DNA of 12,071 nucleotides, taken from NCBI GenBank assembly GCA_007128275.1, contig SKXR01000062.1:1-12071 (forward strand). The letters are read 5' to 3'. This document shows positions 1 through 5,620 of this stretch, piece by piece. The stretch's first letter is position 1, and each line of letters begins with the position of its first letter. The DNA is from Kiritimatiellia bacterium (GTDB taxonomy: Bacteria; Verrucomicrobiota; Kiritimatiellia; SLAD01). Made by a program: the position numbers and the translations under genes. Below the pieces are notes generated by a model. It was given only the letters and a program-made list of their open reading frames with translations. It had not been told where the DNA came from and did no database searches.

Positions 1-300
1 CCGAAACCGGACGATCCGCGCGTGGTGTTGAACATGGACGTCATTGCGCCGGAAGGCTACGGCGAGATCGTCGGCGGCAGCCAGCGCGAAGACCATTTAG
101 ACGCGTTGATTGCGCGCATGCAAGAGGAACAGATGGATCCCGCCCCGTACGAATGGTATCTCGATCTGCGGCGTTACGGCACCGTGCCGCACGGGGGCTT
201 CGGATTGGGCGTGGAACGGACCGTGGCGTGGATCTGCGGATTGCGTCACATCCGCGAAACGATCCCGTTTCCGCGCATGATGGGAAGGATGACGCCATGA
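1..300 (+). CDS. asnS: Asparaginyl-tRNA synthetase, C-terminal 99 residues (5' end outside window)
   Basis: This is the end of a class II aminoacyl-tRNA synthetase that charges tRNA-Asn with asparagine in the cytoplasm. The frame is open from base 1 and ends in TGA at 298-300. Visible family signatures are GYGEIVGGSQRED, then RYGTVPHGGFGLGVER, which contains class II motif 3 with its ATP-binding arginine, and the closing IRETIPFPRMMGRMTP, the usual IRD-x-IPFPR-x-xGR-x-x-P ending of AsnRS. An AspRS would differ in this tail, so asparagine specificity is favoured. The anticodon-binding domain and motifs 1 and 2 lie upstream and cannot be checked. The stop codon overlaps the start of the next gene by 4 bp (ATGA), so the two are probably co-transcribed and translationally coupled. 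Confidence 0.93.
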   Translation, partial: PKPDDPRVVLNMDVIAPEGYGEIVGGSQREDHLDALIARMQEEQMDPAPYEWYLDLRRYGTVPHGGFGLGVERTVAWICGLRHIRETIPFPRMMGRMTP

Positions 301-788
301 ACACGCTGCGCCAGAGCCCCCGCATCGGTGTACTGGGCCCGCACGCCTGTTCGCCGGACGAAGCGCAACTCGGCTTCGAGGTCGGCGCGGAAATCGCGCG
401 GCGCGGCGGGATCCTGCTCTGCGGCGGATTGGACGGCATGATGGAAGCGGCGGCGCGCGGGGCGAAATCCGAAAACGGGCTCACGGTCGGCATCTTGCCG
501 GGGGATACGGACGAAGCCGCGAACGCACACATCGATGTGCCCCTGCCCACCGGGTTGGGTGCGGTACGCAATATGGTCCTGGTGCGCATGTGCCATGCGG
601 TGATCGCTATCCACGGCCGCTACGGCACGCTCTCAGAAATCGCGAGCGCGTTGCGACTCGGCGTACGCGTGGTGGGCCTGCACTCGTGGGCGGTCTCAGA
701 AGAAGGAGGCGCGCCCGATCCCGGCATTCTCGTCGCACACTCGGCGAAAGAAGCCGTCGACCTGGCGCTGAAAAGCTCTGAGAAGTGA
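297..788 (+). CDS. LOG/SLOG-family Rossmann protein (TIGR00725-like)
   Basis: A 163-residue cytoplasmic Rossmann-fold protein of the 'possible lysine decarboxylase' (LOG/SLOG) superfamily. The start is ATG at 297, preceded by GGAAGG at 283-288 and overlapping the asnS stop; the open frame extends further upstream but there it lies inside asnS. Visible motifs are an N-terminal strand IGVLGP (10-15), the nucleotide-binding stretch LCGGLDGMMEAAARGA (41-56), GILPG (65-69), VPLPTGLGAVRN (81-92) and HGRYGTLSEI (106-115), the equivalent of PGGxGTxxE with E114 as the conserved acid. The first Gly of the usual GGGYGT is replaced, giving HGRYGT. Known LOG proteins release cytokinin-type bases from nucleotides by phosphoribohydrolase action, but the TIGR00725 branch has no settled substrate. 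The name lysine decarboxylase should not be taken literally. The link to asnS may simply be operon convenience. Confidence 0.85.
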   Translation: MNTLRQSPRIGVLGPHACSPDEAQLGFEVGAEIARRGGILLCGGLDGMMEAAARGAKSENGLTVGILPGDTDEAANAHIDVPLPTGLGAVRNMVLVRMCHAVIAIHGRYGTLSEIASALRLGVRVVGLHSWAVSEEGGAPDPGILVAHSAKEAVDLALKSSEK

Positions 789-802
789 GGGCGGGCGGAA
801 GA

Positions 803-863
803 ACCCTCCCCGCCGGTCACCATGCGCTTCGCTTAGGTGACCGGCACCCCTCCGAGGGGATAA
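803..863. repeat. Palindromic intergenic element before the O-methyltransferase gene
   Basis: A perfect 10-bp inverted repeat, GCCGGTCACC at 812-821 and GGTGACCGGC at 836-845, encloses a 14-base loop. It is followed directly by a second small hairpin, CCCC-tccga-GGGG at 847-859. There is no T-run, so it is not a standard intrinsic terminator, although it could cap the asnS/LOG transcript. The piece CACCCCTCCGAGGGGATA (845-862) is nearly the same as part of the element at 9107-9196 read on the other strand, which suggests a dispersed repeat family. Confidence 0.6.
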
Positions 864-891
864 GAAATGAAAATGGAATCAGGAAGAAAAC

Positions 892-1890
892 ATGAACAAA
901 ACCGATAACTGGAACATGGGCCGGTTGATGGAGTTGGCCACGGGGTACTGGAAATCCGCGGTGCTGTCGGCCGGCGTGGAACTGGGCGTGTTCGACGCCC
1001 TGTCGGAGGCTAAAGCCACCGCCGAAGCACTGGCGGCGAAGAACGACGCGTCTCCCCGCCATCTTGCGGAGGTGATGGACGCGCTCGTGGCGCTCGAATT
1101 GCTTGAGAAGGACGGAGACGAATATGGAATCGCGCCCGGCGCGGATCATTTGATCAATGGCAACAGTCCCCACTGCATGCTCGACGCGTTACGGTTCAAT
1201 ATGGACCTGTACCCGCTCTGGGGCCGTTTGGCGGACTGCACCCGCAAAGGGGAACCAGCCATTCCGCCCGGCGCCCATCTCGGCGCCGATCCCGCACGCA
1301 CCCGCCGATTCGCCCTCGGCATGCACAGCCGGGCGACGGGCATGGCGCCCGCTGTCCTACCCGCCATCGACCCGAAAGGGGCCGCCACGCTGCTCGACAT
1401 CGCCGCCGGTCCCGGCACATTCAGCCGCATGCTCGCCGAACAGCACGCGTCCCTCCAAGTCACCCAATTCGAACTGCCCGCCGTGCAGGAGGTCGCGCGC
1501 GAACTCACCGCCGAAAGTCCGGCCGCGGACCGAATCCACTTTCATCCCGGCGACTATCATACCGACGACCTGCCGCACGGATTCGACATGGCGCTGTTGT
1601 GCGGCGCCATTCACCAGGAAAACGTCGAATTCGCCCAAACGCTATTTGAGCGGATCAAGAGCACATTGAACCCCGGCGGACGCTTTCTGATTGTGGACAT
1701 GATGCTGGAACCGGACCGGACCGGGCCGCTCTTTTCCAATCTGTTTTCCATCAACATGATGTTGACCAGCCCGAAGGGTCGCGTGTTTACCGCCGCGATG
1801 CTGGAAACGTTGCTCAAGGAAGCGGGCTTCGCAGAGGTTGCGTTGACGCGCCCGCCGTGGTCGCCCTACTGGATATTGGAAGCGCGCTGA
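892..1890 (+). CDS. SAM-dependent O-methyltransferase, family 2 (acetylserotonin OMT-like)
   Basis: A 332-residue class I methyltransferase of the Methyltransf_2 type, which moves a methyl group from SAM to a small-molecule hydroxyl. Residues about 10-90 resemble the N-terminal winged-helix dimerisation domain (ELGVFDAL, then a DASPRHLAEVMDAL recognition-helix region). The SAM domain follows: motif I LLDIAAGPGTFS (167-178), FELPAV (193-198) with E194 in the ribose-binding position, GDYHTDDLP (220-228), and LNPGGRFLIVDMML (259-272). H241 in CGAIHQEN sits where plant and bacterial family members carry the catalytic HD-W histidine, but the following D-W is absent here. AGGAAG at 880-886 and the ATG at 892 make the start convincing. 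No biosynthetic cluster surrounds it, so the substrate cannot be named. It ends 3 bp before the next gene. Confidence 0.85.
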   Translation: MNKTDNWNMGRLMELATGYWKSAVLSAGVELGVFDALSEAKATAEALAAKNDASPRHLAEVMDALVALELLEKDGDEYGIAPGADHLINGNSPHCMLDALRFNMDLYPLWGRLADCTRKGEPAIPPGAHLGADPARTRRFALGMHSRATGMAPAVLPAIDPKGAATLLDIAAGPGTFSRMLAEQHASLQVTQFELPAVQEVARELTAESPAADRIHFHPGDYHTDDLPHGFDMALLCGAIHQENVEFAQTLFERIKSTLNPGGRFLIVDMMLEPDRTGPLFSNLFSINMMLTSPKGRVFTAAMLETLLKEAGFAEVALTRPPWSPYWILEAR

Positions 1891-1893
1891 GGC

Positions 1894-2820
1894 ATGGGTG
1901 CATCCCTTCGATATCCCCTGTGGAAGAAGACCGCATGCCTGGTCGCCATCACTTGTTTCACGGTCTCCGCGCGAGCGGACCAAGGACAGGTCGCGGCCGG
2001 CGGACCGCCCATGCGCCCGTTCTTCGTGGAATTGCGCTATACGCCCTCGGAAATATTTCGCGCCGATTTCAGGGATGAACCGGGCCGCGTCACGATCCAG
2101 CATCACGATGTGACCGGAACGCTGATGATCCCGTTGGCGCGGCGGAGCCGGTTCAACGTGTCGCTGTCGCGGGACCGTCATGCATATCGGTTCCGCGACA
2201 ATGATCTGCTGGCGGGAAGCCTGGAAGAGGTCCATGAAACGAGTGTCGGCGCGGCCTACATGGGTCCGCTCAACGAAGACTGGTCGATATTCGGCATGGG
2301 CAGCATGCGTTGGGCCGCGGAACGGCGCGCGTCACGGTCCGACGGACGCATGCAGAGCGGCATGGTTCTGTTTCAACGCGCATGGCGCGACGGCGTGCGC
2401 CTCGGCGTGGGCGCCATGGCCGCATCGCGTCTGGATGAACATCCGCTGGTCATTCCCACGGCTTCCATCGACTGGCAGATCTCGGATCGCTGGCGACTCC
2501 GTACGATGCGCGGCTTCCATCTATTCTATCAACTGGACGAGGCGGGGAAATGGGAGGCGGGCCTGAACAGCGAATACCATTCGCGGTATGTGCGGTTGCA
2601 CAGCGACGGGATTGCGCCGGACGGCGTGTTCCGAAGCCGGCTGATCGTGTCGTCGCTTTCGATCGCCCATCGCCCGAACCCCGGCGTCACGCTCGGCGCG
2701 GAAGCGGGTTTCATCCCCTGGCGCAAGATCACGATCCGGGACGGTGAAGGGGACACCGTATTTCAATCCAAAACCGATACGGGATTCTCCGCCGCCTTCA
2801 CAGCCCGCATGCTTTTCTGA
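1894..2820 (+). CDS. Putative outer-membrane beta-barrel protein, secreted, unknown function
   Basis: A 308-residue protein I do not recognise with certainty. It begins with a plausible Sec signal peptide: a basic segment (R6, K11, K12), a hydrophobic core TACLVAITCFTV and an ARA-DQ cleavage site after residue 28. The rest alternates polar and hydrophobic residues in short strands separated by charged turns, for example RFNVSLSRDRHAYRF, VRLGVGAMAAS and FSAAFTARMLF. It ends in phenylalanine, the usual C-terminal signal for BAM-dependent barrel insertion. Roughly ten to twelve strands could fit. DUF6268-type barrels have a similar size and look, but that is only a suggestion. The ATG at 1894 follows the methyltransferase stop after 3 bp, with GAGG almost touching it, so translation may be coupled. 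The nearest alternative ATG (2011) would remove the signal peptide. Confidence 0.72.
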   Translation: MGASLRYPLWKKTACLVAITCFTVSARADQGQVAAGGPPMRPFFVELRYTPSEIFRADFRDEPGRVTIQHHDVTGTLMIPLARRSRFNVSLSRDRHAYRFRDNDLLAGSLEEVHETSVGAAYMGPLNEDWSIFGMGSMRWAAERRASRSDGRMQSGMVLFQRAWRDGVRLGVGAMAASRLDEHPLVIPTASIDWQISDRWRLRTMRGFHLFYQLDEAGKWEAGLNSEYHSRYVRLHSDGIAPDGVFRSRLIVSSLSIAHRPNPGVTLGAEAGFIPWRKITIRDGEGDTVFQSKTDTGFSAAFTARMLF

Positions 2821-2832
2821 TATACCTTGGAC

Positions 2833-4044
2833 ATGAGCGATTCTCCCATACCGATCCTGCGCCTGAAAAAAGGCCGCGAACACGTCGTAGCGCAGGGACA
2901 TCCCTGGATCTTTTCCGGCGCCGTGGAGGCGGTTGACGGATCGCTTCCCGTCGGCGCGGAGGTCTGCGTGGAAGCGCATGACGGCCACCCGCTCGGGCGC
3001 GCCCTGCTCCATCCACACGCGTCCCTGTGCGCGCGAGTGTACGCCGCCCCCGCGGTCCCCCTCAGCGACGAGTTTTTCTGCAAGCGCATCGACGAAGCCC
3101 TGCGATTTCGCGACCGCCTGTTCGGCGCCGGATCCGCTTCGCTCTCGCAAAGCAACGCCTACCGCCTGCTCTTTTCGGAAGCGGACGGCCTGTCCGGCCT
3201 GATCGTCGACCGGTACGCAGAAGTCCTATCCGTTCGCGTGTCGGCCGCCGTGTTGCTGCCCCGTCTCGACGCGTTGTTGAACCATCTGCGCCTGCGCACC
3301 GGCGCGGAACGCATGATCGTCCGCGCGGATGCCGGGGATGCGGAACGCGAGGGGATCGATGCGGAGGACATGGCGCGCCGTTCCACGACGGAGGACGGCA
3401 TCACGGAGATCATGGAACACGGACTGCGTTTTCAGGTGGATATCGGCGGCGGCCAGAAAACCGGATTTTACCTGGATCAACGGGACAATCGCAAAGCCGT
3501 GGCGGAATGGTGTCGGGATCGTCGCGTACTCAGCGCCTACTGTTATACGGGCGCGTTTGAGACCCACGCCGCCGTGGCGGGCGCCGCGTCCATCACCGGC
3601 ATCGACGTGTCGGCACCGGCGTTGGACCGGGCGCGACAACATCTTCGGTCGCACGCGCCGGACGTCGCCGCGGAATACATTCAGGGCGATGTGCCTGCGG
3701 TCCTGCGGTCCTTCCGCGACGCCCGCAAGACCTTCGACCTCATCATTTTGGATCCGCCGCGATTTGTTTCCCACGAGAAGAACAAACCCAAAGGCATGCG
3801 GGCCTACAAAGACATCAACCGTCTTGCGATGCTCTCGCTGGCGCCCGGCGGGCTGCTCGCCACGTTTTCCTGTTCCGGCCTGATGACGGGGCCGGACTTC
3901 GATACCGCGATCGAATGGGCCGCCCGCGATTCCGGCCGGATCGTCCAGCAAATCGGTCGCTACACCCAGCCGCCGGATCATCCCGTCCGGATCGGGTTTC
4001 CAGAAAGTGAGTATCTCAAGGGTGTGCTTTGCCGCATTTTGTGA
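2833..4044 (+). CDS. rlmI: RlmI-type 23S rRNA (cytosine-C5) methyltransferase
   Basis: A 403-residue cytoplasmic SAM-dependent methyltransferase of the YccW/RlmI family; E. coli RlmI (396 aa) makes m5C1962 in 23S rRNA. The N-terminal PUA-like domain is marked by GHPWIFSGAV (22-31). A central domain runs to about 190, with RLLFSEADGLSGLIVDRY (111-128). The Rossmann catalytic domain shows KTGFYLDQRDNR (209-220), VLSAYCYTGAF (232-242), GIDVS (256-260), DPPRF (307-311) and the catalytic-cysteine segment FSCSGLM (345-351, C347), ending with HPVRIGFPESEYLKG (383-397). ATG 2833 is preferred over the in-frame TTG at 2827; neither has a strong Shine-Dalgarno sequence. The gap to the preceding barrel gene is 12 bp, so it is probably the last gene of that operon. 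The exact target base is inferred from the family, not shown by the sequence. Confidence 0.9.
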   Translation: MSDSPIPILRLKKGREHVVAQGHPWIFSGAVEAVDGSLPVGAEVCVEAHDGHPLGRALLHPHASLCARVYAAPAVPLSDEFFCKRIDEALRFRDRLFGAGSASLSQSNAYRLLFSEADGLSGLIVDRYAEVLSVRVSAAVLLPRLDALLNHLRLRTGAERMIVRADAGDAEREGIDAEDMARRSTTEDGITEIMEHGLRFQVDIGGGQKTGFYLDQRDNRKAVAEWCRDRRVLSAYCYTGAFETHAAVAGAASITGIDVSAPALDRARQHLRSHAPDVAAEYIQGDVPAVLRSFRDARKTFDLIILDPPRFVSHEKNKPKGMRAYKDINRLAMLSLAPGGLLATFSCSGLMTGPDFDTAIEWAARDSGRIVQQIGRYTQPPDHPVRIGFPESEYLKGVLCRIL

Positions 4045-4091
4045 GGTAAACCAACGGATTATGCGCTAAAACGTTTTTCTATTAAGAGATA

Positions 4092-4120
4092 TTGACATAT
4101 AGCCCTCATGTGGTTACATT
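4092..4120 (+). promoter_or_regulatory. Sigma70-type promoter for the small paralogous gene pair
   Basis: A perfect TTGACA -35 box (4092-4097), a 17-bp spacer and a TACATT -10 box (4115-4120) lie in a locally AT-rich stretch. Transcription would begin near 4127, about 20 bases before the ATG at 4148. This is the best promoter match I found in the window and suggests that the downstream pair is transcribed independently of rlmI. Confidence 0.6.
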
Positions 4121-4147
4121 TCTCCATCAATGTATTGGGATTGATAC

Positions 4148-4360
4148 ATGCGATCTGATTCCCACAGCGATACGGAAGACTCTTGGATACACAAAACCAG
4201 CTTGTTCCGCGAATGGGACGAGATGAAGCAAGAGATTCTCAAGCACAAGTGGTACGAGAGCGAAAAGGCCGGTCGCGATATCGGCTGGGACCGCGCTTCC
4301 GTAGACTGGTTGGTACGGTACGGACGGAAACGATCATCCGATAGTGGTGAAGCAACGTGA
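4148..4360 (+). CDS. Small protein with HKWYESEKAG motif, copy 1
   Basis: A 70-residue, highly charged soluble protein with no signal peptide or membrane segment. It aligns end to end with its downstream neighbour: D-W-x-x-K-T-x-L-x-R (11-21), M-x-x-E (26-29), then the shared core HKWYESEKAGRDIG (33-46) and RA (49-50), with a basic tail. The core resembles, from memory, the HRWYLSE-AG-DVG segment near the C-terminus of DUF4032-type proteins, but here it stands alone without any kinase-like or DUF4032 domain. A good promoter lies just upstream; the ribosome site (GGGA at 4138-4141) is weak. Its stop overlaps the next gene by 4 bp. Coding is supported because the differences between the two copies in the core fall mostly at synonymous positions. 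Function unknown; a protein- or nucleic-acid-binding adaptor would fit its size and charge but is speculation. Confidence 0.7.
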   Translation: MRSDSHSDTEDSWIHKTSLFREWDEMKQEILKHKWYESEKAGRDIGWDRASVDWLVRYGRKRSSDSGEAT

Positions 4361-4566
4361 TAAGACATCGCATATTGTCGGCTACAGCCCCACGCGGCGA
4401 TGACGCGTGGGTGCAGAAAACCATGCTGGTCCGTCGCGGCCAACAGATGCGCTCCGAACTCGACGTACACAAGTGGTACGAAAGTGAGAAGGCCGGATGC
4501 GATATCGGCCTGCACCGCGCCACCATCAGCTACGTCATGCACCAAGCCCTGCTCCGCCGCGAATAG
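4357..4566 (+). CDS. Small protein with HKWYESEKAG motif, copy 2
   Basis: A 69-residue paralogue of the preceding gene, starting at GTG 4357, whose TG is shared with the upstream stop (GTGA overlap). The matching positions are D-A-W-V-Q-K-T-M-L-V-R (16-26), M-x-x-E (31-34) and the core HKWYESEKAGCDIG (38-51), then RA (54-55). The basic residue after AG in copy 1 (R43) is cysteine here (C48), and the C-terminal third (ISYVMHQALLRRE) has diverged from WLVRYGRKR in copy 1. Keeping the N-terminal alignment requires a start near 4357, not the later ATG at 4423. A tandem duplication followed by divergence is the simplest history; the pair could form a heterodimer, but nothing in the sequence proves it. 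Function unknown. Confidence 0.68.
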   Translation: MIRHRILSATAPRGDDAWVQKTMLVRRGQQMRSELDVHKWYESEKAGCDIGLHRATISYVMHQALLRRE

Positions 4567-4621
4567 TCCGTCCCCTTCCCCGTCCGCCTTCCATGCCCGA
4601 TCCGGTCATCGCTGTTTTCCA

Positions 4622-4650
4622 TTTCCAAACCCCCCGTAACGCGTTAGATT
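4622..4650 (+). promoter_or_regulatory. Possible promoter giving a leaderless DUF721 transcript
   Basis: TTTCCA (4622-4627), a 17-bp spacer and TAGATT (4645-4650) form a weak sigma70-like match. The -10 box ends 6 bases before the ATG at 4657, so the transcript would start at or next to the start codon. No Shine-Dalgarno sequence lies before this ATG, which agrees with a leaderless message but does not prove it. Confidence 0.3.
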
Positions 4651-4656
4651 GACGGT

Positions 4657-5049
4657 ATGTCATCGCGCTTCATCAGCAAAAAGGACAAGGTTCGCTGGCA
4701 AGTTGACCGCGAACGCTTTCAACTGGAAGAACGCCGTCCCCCTGCTCCTTACCGCGTATTCACGCCCGATCAGGTGTTGCCTGCAGTGATGAGGAAGCTC
4801 GGATTGGAACAACCGATGTGGGAACAGGTGCTGACACGGGAATGGGAAGCGTTGGTGGGCGAACAAGTGGCGCGCCATACGCGGCCGGGCCGATTGCAAC
4901 GGAACATCCTCTACGTCTACGTGGCCAATTCCGTCTGGCTCGCCGAATTGCGGCAGTTCGCCGAAAAAGCCATGCTGGAAAAACTCCAAGCCCAATTCGG
5001 CCGCGCGCGCATCAAGGGCATCCGCCTTCAAATCGATCCCGACGGATAA
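4657..5049 (+). CDS. DUF721 (DciA-like) protein
   Basis: A 130-residue protein with a DUF721 domain over about residues 36-126. Diagnostic positions are the W-x-x-LVG block (WEALVG, 63-68), HTRPGRL (74-80), the hydrophobic strand NILYVYVANSVWLAELRQF (83-101) and the closing IKGIRLQID. In bacteria lacking DnaC/DnaI, DUF721 proteins (DciA) interact with the replicative helicase DnaB and help its loading; some members have other nucleic-acid roles, so that function is inferred from family. A basic, charged N-terminal extension (1-30, KKDKVRWQVDRERF) precedes the domain. The gene is followed after 27 bp by the RAM-domain gene, probably in the same transcript. GC-rich DNA and codon use match the neighbours. 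Confidence 0.82.
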   Translation: MSSRFISKKDKVRWQVDRERFQLEERRPPAPYRVFTPDQVLPAVMRKLGLEQPMWEQVLTREWEALVGEQVARHTRPGRLQRNILYVYVANSVWLAELRQFAEKAMLEKLQAQFGRARIKGIRLQIDPDG

Positions 5050-5076
5050 CCGGAGTATTGCAAAGGAGAACAGACC

Positions 5077-5355
5077 ATGGTTACAGCAATTGTGGCGCTC
5101 AATGTGCGCAGAGACAAGGTGAACGACGTGGCCTCCGAACTCTCGGGAATGAAGGGGATCACCGAAGTGTACTCGGTGAGCGGACGCTACGATCTCATGG
5201 CCGTGGTGCGCACCAAGGACAACGAAGCGCTGGCCGACGTGGTGACGGGAAACCTGCTGAAGGTCGACGGCATCGAATCCAGCGAAACGATGCTGGCGTT
5301 TCGTTCCTACTCCAGACACGACCTGGACTCCATGTTCGCCATCGGCGCGGACTAA
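5077..5355 (+). CDS. Stand-alone RAM-domain protein (Lrp/AsnC ligand-binding domain)
   Basis: A 92-residue protein consisting of only the RAM (AsnC_trans_reg) domain of Lrp/AsnC regulators, with no helix-turn-helix part. The beta-alpha-beta fold is visible: TAIVALNVRRDKVNDVASEL, GITEVYSVSGRYDLMAVVRT (27-46, including the conserved G-x-YDL turn), NEALADVVTGNLLKVDGI, and the last strand SSETMLAFRSYS. Full-length Lrp proteins use this domain for oligomerisation and amino-acid binding; stand-alone versions (SraA-like) form oligomers and may act as amino-acid sensors or partners of full-length regulators. A strong AAGGAG at 5063-5068, 8 bases from the ATG, fixes the start. It lies 27 bp after the DUF721 gene. 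The ligand cannot be read from the sequence. Confidence 0.9.
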   Translation: MVTAIVALNVRRDKVNDVASELSGMKGITEVYSVSGRYDLMAVVRTKDNEALADVVTGNLLKVDGIESSETMLAFRSYSRHDLDSMFAIGAD

Positions 5356-5430
5356 GCGGGTCATGCCCCAGCCAAAGCGGCGTCGTCGCCGCGCGTTGCC
5401 GCCGCCGCCCAAAAAAAACGACAGGGCAAG
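5356..5430 (+). repeat. REP-like palindromic repeat, copy A
   Basis: A 75-bp unit that aligns without gaps to 5524-5598, with about 65 of 75 positions identical. Its core runs from CCAAAGCGGCG (5372-5382) through a GC-rich turn to a GCCGCCGC arm and a CCCAAA end, so the two arms can pair through GCGGCG/CGCCGC. It begins immediately after the RAM gene stop. I recognise this CCAAAGCGG...GCAGTCCAAA type as resembling abundant intergenic repeats of Verrucomicrobia-like genomes, from memory only. Confidence 0.65.
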
Positions 5431-5445
5431 CCACCTCAGGGGAAA

Positions 5446-5507
5446 TTTGGACTGCGGTGGCAGAGTCCTCTGTAGCGAAGCGGAAGAGGACGGCGACACC
5501 GCTTTGG
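5446..5507 (-). repeat. REP-like palindromic repeat, copy B, inverted
   Basis: Read on the minus strand this begins CCAAAGCGGTG and ends CACCGCAGTCCAAA, the same ends as copies A and C, so it is the same family in opposite orientation with a longer centre. The + strand holds nested stems: GCGGTG with CACCGC outside and GTCCTCT (5465-5471) with AGAGGAC (5485-5491) inside. A further perfect hairpin, TTGGAT-GAAA-ATCCAA (5504-5519), overlaps its end and carries a stable GNRA-type loop if transcribed. Confidence 0.65.
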
Positions 5508-5523
5508 ATGAAAATCCAACCGC

Positions 5524-5598
5524 GCGGGTCATGCCCAAGCCAAAGCGGCGTCGACGCTGCGCTTTGCCGCCGCAGTCCAAAACAAACAACCGAGCAAG
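5524..5598 (+). repeat. REP-like palindromic repeat, copy C
   Basis: The partner of copy A, starting with the same GCGGGTCATGCCC and finishing GCAAG. The core is CCAAAGCGGCG...TGCCGCCGCAGTCCAAA. The copy A - inverted B - copy C order makes a head-tail-head cluster between the convergent RAM-domain and tamB genes, where it may also act as a bidirectional transcription or mRNA-end barrier (inference). No gene is seen in 5356-5620. Confidence 0.65.
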
Positions 5599-5620
5599 CA
5601 CCCGACACCCGACACGCTCT

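Noticed and set aside
3226..3981. Minus-strand open frame (251 codons) inside rlmI
   Set aside because: It is a shadow of the conserved RlmI catalytic domain, with no motif of its own.
4068..4077. AAAACGTTTT palindrome after rlmI considered as a terminator
   Set aside because: The stem is AT-rich and has no room for a loop; it would not form a stable terminator hairpin.
5356..5598. Repeat cluster considered as a CRISPR array
   Set aside because: There are only three units, of different length and orientation, with related rather than unique intervening sequence and no cas genes nearby.
4660..5601. Minus-strand open frame (313 codons) over the DUF721 and RAM genes
   Set aside because: Both + strand genes have strong family motifs, and the frame starts inside repeat copy C, whose near-repeats produce its duplicated N-terminal peptide segments.
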